This document shows positions 20,866 through 26,524 of a DNA stretch of 26,524 nt, piece by piece (position 1 is the stretch's first letter; the number at the start of each line of letters is the position of its first letter). The stretch comes from XN24 sp035514535. GTDB lineage: Bacteria; Pseudomonadota; Gammaproteobacteria; Steroidobacterales; XN24. The notes beneath the pieces were generated by a model, which did no database searches, was not told the origin of the DNA, and saw only the letters and a list, made by a program, of their open reading frames with translations. The stretch is taken from the NCBI GenBank assembly GCA_035514535.1, contig DATKAZ010000101.1, forward strand, positions 1 through 26,524, read 5' to 3'. A program made the translations under genes and the position numbers.

Positions 20866-22656
20866 TTACATGGACTCGGGCGCGCTGACGCCGACGAGCG
20901 CCAGGCCGTTGGCGATGACGGTGCGCGTCGCCTCGGCGAGCGCGAGCCGGGCGGAACGCAGCGGCGCCTCGTCCACGAGGAACGTCTCGGCGTTGTACCA
21001 GGTGTGAAAGTCCTGGGCGAGTTCACGCAGGTAATGGACGATATTCTGTGGCGCACGGTTCGCGGCGGCCAGCTCGATGACTTCAGGGAATCGTCCCACT
21101 GTCGCCATCAGCACGCGCTCGTGATCGGCACTGAGCAGGTGCAGTCCGGCGCAGCCTTCCGCCACGGACCACTGCAGACCCTTCTCGAGAAGCTGGCGGA
21201 AGACGCTCCGCACGCGCGCGTGGGCGTACTGGATGTAGTACACCGGGTTCTCGTTGCTGCGGGACTTGGCGAGCTCGAGGTCGAAGTCGAGGTGCTGGTC
21301 GTTGGAGCGCAGCACGTAGAACAGGCGCGCGGCGTCGTTGCCGACCTCGTCGCGCAGCTCGCGCAGCGTCACGAACTCGCCGGAGCGCGTGGACATCTGC
21401 ACCTTCTCGCCGCCGCGATAGAGGATGGCAAACTGTACGAGGCGCACCTCGAGGCTGTCCCCCGGCTCGCCCATCGCCTCGAGCCCGGCGCGCACGCGTG
21501 CCACGTAGCCGTGGTGGTCCGCGCCGAGGATGTCGAGCAGCAGATCGTGGCCGCGCTGTCGCTTGCCGAGGTGATAGGCGATGTCGGATGCGATGTAGGT
21601 GGTCTGGCCGTTGTCGCGCACCACGACGCGGTCCTTCTCGTCGCCGAGCGCGCTGGCGCGGAACCACAGCGCGCCGTCCTGTTCGTAGGCGTGGCCGTCG
21701 TGCTTCAGCCGGTCGATGCACTCGGCCACGAGGCCGAGGTCGGTCAGGCTGCGCTCCAAAAACCACTCGTCGAATGTCACGCCGAAATCCGCCAGGTCGT
21801 CGCGAATGTCGGCGAGGATCTCGTCAAGGCCGAGCTTGTGCACGGCCCGGTAGTCTGCCTCGTCGAGCAGAGTGCGCATGCGCGCCACGACGGCGTCGAT
21901 GTACTCGTCCCTGTCGCCCTCGGGAGCATCCGGCGGCAGGTCGGCGAAGATCTCCGCCGCCGGGCGCCGCAACCGTGCATGCTCAAGCGCCACCAGCTTG
22001 TCGGCAATCGGCTGCATGTAGCCGCCCCGATAGCCATTGGCCGGGAACGGGAACGACTCGCCAAGAGCCTCGAGGTAGCGCAGCCAGACGCTGGCGGCGA
22101 GGATGTCCATCTGCCGCCCGGCGTCGTTGACGTAATACTCGCGCTGCACGGTGTGGCCGGTGGCCTCGAGCAGGTTCGCGACCGAGTCGCCGTAGGCGGC
22201 GAGTCGGCCGTGGCCGACGTGCAGCGGGCCGGTCGGATTGGCGGACACGAACTCGACCAGCACGCGCCGGCCGCCGGCGGCGTCGGAACGACCGTAGGCG
22301 TCGCCCTGCGTGAGGACGGCCTCGATCTCCTGCTCGAATGCGCGCTGGCTGAGGCGAAAGTTGATGAAGCCGGGGCCGGCGATGGAGACGCCCTCCACGA
22401 GCGGCGAATCCGGCAGCAGGGCGACAATGCGCTCGGCGAGGTCGCGCGGGGGCATGCCTGCCTGCCTGGCAAGGAGCAGGGCTGCGTTGCTGGCGAAGTC
22501 GCCGTGGCGAGGGTCACGCGCGCGCTCCACGCGGGCGTCGGCGGTGGCGTCATGGGAAAGCTGGTCGCGGAGCGTGGACAGCGCAGCCGCCAGCAGGCCT
22601 TCGATCTGTTTCTTCAAGTCGGGAGTCCCCGGTCGGGTCGACGACGAACCGCTCAT
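20866..22656 (-). CDS. argS: Arginyl-tRNA synthetase
   Basis: Charges tRNA-Arg (class Ia). The 596-residue protein has the ArgRS N-terminal additional domain (about 14-110), the catalytic HIGH-type motif HVGH (146-149) in SANPTGPLHVGHGRLAAYGD, and the KMSKS equivalent MSTRSG (421-426) without the first lysine, as is common in ArgRS. The C-terminal DALR anticodon-binding domain (about 465-596) ends in the usual ANGLALVGVSAPESM. The start is uncertain. The ATG at 22656 adds 13 residues to the family N-terminus, while a TTG at 22617 would begin exactly at LKKQIEGLL. Neither has a clear ribosome binding site. The SPOR gene follows two bases downstream. Confidence 0.95.
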   Translation of the reverse strand: MSGSSSTRPGTPDLKKQIEGLLAAALSTLRDQLSHDATADARVERARDPRHGDFASNAALLLARQAGMPPRDLAERIVALLPDSPLVEGVSIAGPGFINFRLSQRAFEQEIEAVLTQGDAYGRSDAAGGRRVLVEFVSANPTGPLHVGHGRLAAYGDSVANLLEATGHTVQREYYVNDAGRQMDILAASVWLRYLEALGESFPFPANGYRGGYMQPIADKLVALEHARLRRPAAEIFADLPPDAPEGDRDEYIDAVVARMRTLLDEADYRAVHKLGLDEILADIRDDLADFGVTFDEWFLERSLTDLGLVAECIDRLKHDGHAYEQDGALWFRASALGDEKDRVVVRDNGQTTYIASDIAYHLGKRQRGHDLLLDILGADHHGYVARVRAGLEAMGEPGDSLEVRLVQFAILYRGGEKVQMSTRSGEFVTLRELRDEVGNDAARLFYVLRSNDQHLDFDLELAKSRSNENPVYYIQYAHARVRSVFRQLLEKGLQWSVAEGCAGLHLLSADHERVLMATVGRFPEVIELAAANRAPQNIVHYLRELAQDFHTWYNAETFLVDEAPLRSARLALAEATRTVIANGLALVGVSAPESM

Positions 22657-22706
22657 TGTACAGTGACGTGCCAGGCCTGTTCAGGCCCGCCGGCCAGTGC
22701 GTCGAG

Positions 22707-24866
22707 CTAGAAAAGGTCTTCCGGATCCACCTCGAAGTGGTGACGCACGCCGCGGCGTTCCACGACCGTCGGCGCAAGACTCCTGAGCTCCGCCAGGGCG
22801 TCGTGAAGGGCAGGGCGGGCCGCCGCCTGGAGCAGCAGTTGCGCGCGCCAGCGTCCGCCGCGTTTCTCCATCGGCGCGGGAGCCGGGCCGAGGATCGAGA
22901 GTCCCGGCGGTGACCTCAGGGCAGCGCGGCACGCAGCGAGGAATTGCATCGCGAGCGCGGGTTTCGCGGCCTCGGCCCGCAGCATTGCCAGGTGGGTGTA
23001 TGGCGGCCAGCCGGCGGCGCGGCGTTCATCGAGCGCGGCTGTCGCGAAGGCCTCGTAGCCGCCGGCGAGCAGGTGCTGCAGCAGCGGGTGTTCAGGAAAG
23101 GAGGTCTGCACCAGCACCTCGCCAGGTTGAGCGGCGCGGCCCGCCCGGCCGGAGACCTGCACCAGCGTCTGGGCGAGCCGCTCGCCGGCGCGGAAGTCGG
23201 TGCCGAACAGGCCCTGGTCCGCATTGATGATGCCGACGAGCGTCACGCCGGGGAAGTCATGGCCCTTGGCCATCATCTGGGTGCCGACGAGAATCCTGGT
23301 ATGGCCGTCGCGCACATTGTCGAGGATGCGTTCGACAGAGCCCCGGCGGCGCGTGCTGTCGCGATCGATCCGGGCGATATTCAGGTCCGGGAAGTGCCGT
23401 GCCAATGCATCCTCGAGGCGTTCCGTGCCCTCGCCGGCCGGGCGCAGGTCGGCGCCGCAGTCCGGGCAGGCTGGCGGAAGCGGGATTTCGTCGCCGCAGT
23501 GATGGCACCGCAGCCGCCCGAGCCGCCGGTGCCACGTGTAGCGCGCATCGCAATCCCGGCAATCCGCCACCCAGCCGCAGGAGCTGCAGAACAGCGCCGG
23601 GGCGAAGCCACGCCGGTTCAGGAACAGCATCACCTGGCCACCCGCATCGAGGTGAACGTGCATGGCCCGCAACAGCGGCGCTGATACGCCCTCCGTGGCG
23701 GGGTGACGCCGCAGGTCGACTGGACTGACCTGGGGGTGTGCAGAGCGCCCCGGTCGATCCGGCAGCCGGGCGAGGTCGTAACGCCCCTCGAGCGCGTGTC
23801 GCAGCGTCTCGAGAGAGGGGGTGGCCGAGCCGAGCACGATCGGCAGCCCCGCCAGGCTGGCGCGCATCACCGCCACGTCACGCCCGGAGTACCGCAGGCC
23901 CTCGTGCTGGCGCAGGGACGGATCATGTTCCTCGTCGACGATGATCAGGCCGGGGCGTGCAAGGGGCACGAACACTGCCGAACGGGTGCCGATGACGACT
24001 GCTGCCCGACCGCTTTGCGCGTCCGCCCAGGCCGTCAGCCGTTCGCCGGGCGTCAGCCCGGAATGCAGGACGGCTACCGGGGCCGCGAGCCGCGCTGCAA
24101 AGCGCTGCACCAGTTGCGGCGTCAGGCCGATTTCCGGCACGAGCACGAGCACCTGCAGGCCGCGGCGCAGGCACTCCGCCGCCGCTGCAAGGTACACCTC
24201 GGTCTTGCCGCTGCCTGTCACGCCGAACAGCAGGCGGGCCGAGAACCGGCCGAGATCCCGGATGATGCCGGCGGCGGCCTCGGCCTGGGCCGTGTTAAGG
24301 ACCGGGCCGCCGGCCGCCGCGGTCCACGCCGCGGCGGCCGGCTCGGGCTCGAACTCGACCAGGCCGCGCGCGGCCAGGCGCGCGGCGCTGGCGCGCCAGC
24401 CCGGCGGCAGCGCCGGATCGTCGGCGCGGCGCGGGGCCGTGGCCAGCAGGTCGAGCAGCGCGGCCTGTTTCGGCGCCCGCTTTCTCATCGCGTCCGGAGC
24501 CGGGCCCTTGGCGGAGACCCGGGCAGGCGGCTCCGGCAGCGGCTTCCCCTGGCGGAGCGGCGCAGGCAGCGCGGCCGCGACCACCAGCCCGGGCGGTTCC
24601 TGGTAATAGCGTGCCGTCCAGTTGAGCAGCCTGAGCATGGTCGCGTCGAACAGGGGCATGGCGTCGAGCACGTCGACGGCCGGCCTGAGGCGCTCATCGG
24701 GCAACTCCGACGATTCGGCGTGCGCCATGACGAGCCCCACCCGGTTGCGATGCCCGAATGGCACGCGCACGCGCGCCCCGGGCGGCGGGAGAGGCGCTGC
24801 GTCCGGCGGAAAATAATCGAACAACGTGTCGAGGGGCGCGTCGACGGCGACCTTGAGAATGGTCAT
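22707..24866 (-). CDS. priA: Primosomal protein N' (replication restart helicase PriA)
   Basis: Recognises stalled forks and D-loops and starts reloading of DnaB. The 719-residue protein has an N-terminal 3'-DNA-binding domain (1-105), the helicase core with Walker A GVTGSGKT (215-222) and DEEH (311-314), and GSATP (346-350). A zinc-binding insertion has eight cysteines (427, 430, 436, 439, 454, 457, 467, 470). The second RecA-like domain shows GTQMMAKGHDFPGVTLVGI, cited as GTQMMAKGHDFPGV, and QVSGRAGR (569-576). A circa 60-residue Ala/Pro-rich segment (105-165) links the N-terminal domains. The start at 24866 gives the normal family N-terminus. Upstream lies a DnaA-box-like palindrome about 30 bases before the start. 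Confidence 0.95.
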   Translation of the reverse strand: MTILKVAVDAPLDTLFDYFPPDAAPLPPPGARVRVPFGHRNRVGLVMAHAESSELPDERLRPAVDVLDAMPLFDATMLRLLNWTARYYQEPPGLVVAAALPAPLRQGKPLPEPPARVSAKGPAPDAMRKRAPKQAALLDLLATAPRRADDPALPPGWRASAARLAARGLVEFEPEPAAAAWTAAAGGPVLNTAQAEAAAGIIRDLGRFSARLLFGVTGSGKTEVYLAAAAECLRRGLQVLVLVPEIGLTPQLVQRFAARLAAPVAVLHSGLTPGERLTAWADAQSGRAAVVIGTRSAVFVPLARPGLIIVDEEHDPSLRQHEGLRYSGRDVAVMRASLAGLPIVLGSATPSLETLRHALEGRYDLARLPDRPGRSAHPQVSPVDLRRHPATEGVSAPLLRAMHVHLDAGGQVMLFLNRRGFAPALFCSSCGWVADCRDCDARYTWHRRLGRLRCHHCGDEIPLPPACPDCGADLRPAGEGTERLEDALARHFPDLNIARIDRDSTRRRGSVERILDNVRDGHTRILVGTQMMAKGHDFPGVTLVGIINADQGLFGTDFRAGERLAQTLVQVSGRAGRAAQPGEVLVQTSFPEHPLLQHLLAGGYEAFATAALDERRAAGWPPYTHLAMLRAEAAKPALAMQFLAACRAALRSPPGLSILGPAPAPMEKRGGRWRAQLLLQAAARPALHDALAELRSLAPTVVERRGVRHHFEVDPEDLF

Positions 24867-24895
24867 GACGGCAGGCCGCCGGGTGGTGGGTAAAG

Positions 24896-24918
24896 TTGTC
24901 CACAGAAGCTGTGGACAA
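24896..24918. promoter_or_regulatory. Inverted pair of DnaA-box-like sequences
   Basis: TTGTCCACAG (24896-24905) and CTGTGGACAA (24909-24918) form a perfect 10-base inverted repeat with a three-base spacer. Each arm matches the DnaA box TTATNCACA at eight of nine positions. A third weaker match, TGTGGAAGA (24922-24930), follows. The sites lie 30-64 bases upstream of priA. Confidence 0.55.
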
Positions 24919-24946
24919 CTCTGTGGAAGAGTGGCTGCAATAGCGG

Positions 24947-24962
24947 TGTGATCCGCGTCACT
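24947..24962. promoter_or_regulatory. CRP/FNR-family-like operator
   Basis: TGTGA (24947-24951), six bases, TCACT (24958-24962): this matches the CRP consensus TGTGA-N6-TCACA at nine of ten defined positions. It lies about 85 bases upstream of the priA start. The regulator is not identified in the window. Confidence 0.4.
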
Positions 24963-24980
24963 TATGGGGGTGGCTCAGAT

Positions 24981-25040
24981 TGGTCAAATTTTCGTCATAA
25001 AAATAACTAGAAAGAAAACAGTTAGTTAACTGATGTTATT
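24981..25040. other. AT-rich segment (25% GC)
   Basis: Fifteen of 60 bases are G or C, in a genome whose genes are roughly two-thirds GC. It includes CAGTTA and TAACTG (25019-25024 and 25027-25032) as an inverted repeat. It could be a DNA unwinding element, an UP-element-like promoter region or simply degenerate intergenic DNA. Confidence 0.6.
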
Positions 25041-25089
25041 GCGGTGCTTTGTGCGGTAACCCGCATTTGAGGCGCTAATTTCCGAGTGT

Positions 25090-25098
25090 TGTGAATAA
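25090..25098 (-). promoter_or_regulatory. Consensus DnaA box
   Basis: TGTGAATAA on the plus strand is TTATTCACA on the minus strand, a full match to TTATNCACA. It lies 50 bases beyond the AT-rich segment and about 170 bases from the inverted DnaA-box-like pair. Confidence 0.45.
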
Positions 25099-25197
25099 GT
25101 GCTGCCGGCGGTGACCTTTTCCAGCCGGGGCGAGAGCCCGCCAAGTCGCCTGCCGGGGGTCAGAAACTGACCAGCGAAGAGGTCGCCGGACGCTCCT

Positions 25198-26524
25198 TCA
25201 GCTCGCCTTCACCGCCTGGATCAGCTCGGCCACCGCAGCCTGGCCGTCACCGTAGAGCATGCGGGTATTGTCCAGGTAGAACAGGCGGTTCTCGATCCCC
25301 GAAAATCCCTTACCCTTGCCGCGCTTGATGACGATGACGTTGCGGGCCTTGTCGGCGTTCAGGATCGGCATGCCGTAGATCGGGCTCGAGGGGTCCGTGC
25401 GCGCCACCGGGTTGACGACGTCGTTGGCCCCGATCACCAATGCCACGTCGGTCGTCTCGAAGTCGGCGTTGATCTCGTCGAGATCGGCGATCAGGTCGTA
25501 GGGCACGCCCGCCTCGGCCAGCAGCACGTTCATGTGTCCGGGCATGCGTCCCGCCACCGGGTGGATCGCGAACCGTACTTTCACGCCCTTGGACTGCAGG
25601 AGCTGGGTCAGCTCCCAGACCTTGTGCTGGGCCTGCGCCACCGCGAGGCCGTATCCCGGGATGATGATCACGCGATCGGCGAACGCCATCATGATGCCCG
25701 CGTCGGAGCCCTCGATGGGCTTCATGCTGCCCTCGACCTCGCCGCTGTCGATGGATTCGTCGCCGAAGGCGCTGAACAGGACGCTGGCCAGCGAGCGATT
25801 CATTGCCTTGGCCATCAGCTGGGTCAGCAGGGTACCGGCGGACCCGACGACCGTGCCGGCAATGATCATCGCCTCGTTGTTCAGCACGAAGCCCTCGAAG
25901 GCCACCGCGAGGCCGGTCAGGGCGTTGTACAGCGAGATCACGACCGGCATGTCTGCGCCCCCGATGGGACTGGTCAGCATGATTCCCCCGACCAGCGCGA
26001 GGAGGAAGAACACCGTCACGAGTGTCGTGTGCGCCGAATAATTGCCGAGCAGGAACAGGCCGATGACAAAAGCGCCGATCAGCAGGCCGGCGTTGACCTG
26101 GTTGATGCTCTTGAAGCGGATGGGCTTGGTCATCCAGCCCTGCAGCTTCGCGAAGGCGACCAGGCTGCCGGAGAACGACACCGAGCCGATCAGGCCGCCG
26201 AGCACGGCGAGGAAGCCGACGGTAAGGCCGTGGTCGACCCCCCGATAGAGCTCCACGGCGGCAATGGCGCCGGCGGCGCCGCCGCCCATGCCGTTGTAGA
26301 GCGCGATCATCTGCGGCATGTCCGTCATGGCGACGCGCTTGCCGGTGATCCAGGCGAGCCCGCCGCCGATGCCGATGGCGGCGAGCATGAGCGCGTAGTT
26401 CTGCATGCCCGGCCAGGCGAAGGTCGCGAGGGTCGCGACCAGCATGCCGGCGCCGGCCCACAGGATGCCGCCGCGCGCTGTCCTCGGTGAGCTCATGCGC
26501 TTGAGCCCCATGATGAACAGGACG
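25198..26524 (-). CDS. pntB: NAD(P) transhydrogenase subunit beta (5' end beyond window)
   Basis: Part of the proton-translocating Re/Si-specific transhydrogenase, which uses the proton gradient to make NADPH from NADH. About 441 residues are visible. The frame continues past the window edge: the codons before the internal ATG at 26511 read V-L-F-I, which continue the family N-terminus, so that ATG is not the start. The membrane domain has about nine hydrophobic helices, including IGGADMPVVISLYNALTG, with the proton-channel region. The C-terminal NADP(H) domain (dIII) shows IIPGYGLAVAQAQHKVWEL, cited as GYGLAVAQAQ, IHPVAGRMPGHMNVLLAEA, cited as HPVAGRMPGHMNVLLAE, VIGANDVVNPVA and MLYGDGQAAV at the C-terminus. 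pntA is expected upstream (to the right), outside the window. Confidence 0.96.
   Translation of the reverse strand, partial: VLFIMGLKRMSSPRTARGGILWAGAGMLVATLATFAWPGMQNYALMLAAIGIGGGLAWITGKRVAMTDMPQMIALYNGMGGGAAGAIAAVELYRGVDHGLTVGFLAVLGGLIGSVSFSGSLVAFAKLQGWMTKPIRFKSINQVNAGLLIGAFVIGLFLLGNYSAHTTLVTVFFLLALVGGIMLTSPIGGADMPVVISLYNALTGLAVAFEGFVLNNEAMIIAGTVVGSAGTLLTQLMAKAMNRSLASVLFSAFGDESIDSGEVEGSMKPIEGSDAGIMMAFADRVIIIPGYGLAVAQAQHKVWELTQLLQSKGVKVRFAIHPVAGRMPGHMNVLLAEAGVPYDLIADLDEINADFETTDVALVIGANDVVNPVARTDPSSPIYGMPILNADKARNVIVIKRGKGKGFSGIENRLFYLDNTRMLYGDGQAAVAELIQAVKAS

Larger units (their letters stand above)
24867..25197. other. Intergenic region between pntB and priA with DnaA-box-like and AT-rich sequences
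   Basis: This 331-base stretch holds no gene. It contains an inverted pair of DnaA-box-like sequences next to priA, a CRP-like site, a 60-base segment of 25% GC (24981-25040), a small palindrome and one consensus DnaA box near the pntB side. A hairpin GGTCAG-AAA-CTGACC (25158-25172) lies just after the pntB stop without a T-run. Both flanking genes point left, so the region must at least hold the priA promoter. A weak candidate is TTGACC (minus strand, + 24987-24982) with an imperfect -10 near 24964-24959. Confidence 0.7.

Noticed and set aside
20866..20900. TGTAAC on the minus strand near 20870 as a third ECF-type promoter
   Set aside because: No GGTCT-like box follows at 16-18 bases, and the sequence is the end of argS.
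24867..25197. Small gene or non-coding RNA in the pntB-priA gap
   Set aside because: No frame with a credible start was found, and hairpins there lack T-runs. I describe it only as regulatory or origin-like.

Overview
The window is chromosomal DNA from a GC-rich gammaproteobacterium. The gene content (smg, dprA, hemF, tsaC, def-fmt-rsmB, ntrYX, argS-SPOR-priA) and the order around def/dprA resemble the origin-proximal part of Pseudomonas-like genomes, but the window does not settle the order or genus. Coding density is high. No tRNA, rRNA, CRISPR array or phage was seen. The only mobile-element trace is the 3' end of an IS110-type transposase at the left edge.

Layout from left to right. (1) 1-210: transposase tail and an imperfect duplication of the aroE 3' end. 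(2) 190-2029, minus strand: hemB-aroE. (3) 2108-3730, plus strand: a compact unit of an ECF sigma factor, a DUF3379 membrane protein (probable anti-sigma factor) and an HvfA-type precursor peptide with six EGKCG motifs, closed by a strong intrinsic terminator. (4) 3834-4865, plus: tag (3-methyladenine glycosylase) and a MAPEG-family membrane protein. (5) 4887-9353, minus: topA-tsaC-hemF-VOC protein. (6) 9378-12273, minus: LysM lipoprotein, dprA, smg, ending in an intrinsic terminator. (7) 12325-19444, plus: def-fmt-rsmB-DUF4390-ntrY-ntrX, mostly with overlapping start and stop codons. (8) 19482-20264, plus: a DoxX-type membrane protein of the HvfX kind with its own promoter-like sequence. (9) 20300-24866, minus: priA, argS and a SPOR-domain protein. 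(10) 24867-25197: an unusually AT-rich intergenic region with DnaA-box-like sequences. (11) 25198-26524, minus: pntB, cut by the window edge.

The most interesting content is a probable copper-handling RiPP system that is split in two. The HvfA-like precursor (3362-3682) sits directly behind a sigma/anti-sigma pair. The HvfX-like DoxX protein lies 16 kb away. The only two places where I found the sequence TGTAAT-N17-GGTCT are just upstream of the sigma gene (2108-2135) and just upstream of the DoxX gene (19482-19509). I infer that the ECF sigma factor controls its own operon, including the precursor, and the distant membrane protein. The modifying enzymes expected for such a peptide (DUF692/MNIO enzyme HvfB and partner HvfC) are not in the window.

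The remaining genes are housekeeping: haem and shikimate biosynthesis, DNA topology and restart, translation initiation (deformylase, formyltransferase), rRNA and tRNA modification, arginyl-tRNA synthesis and proton-translocating transhydrogenase. Two further oddities are an NtrX whose AAA+ domain has lost its key motifs, and the DnaA-box/AT-rich region upstream of priA.
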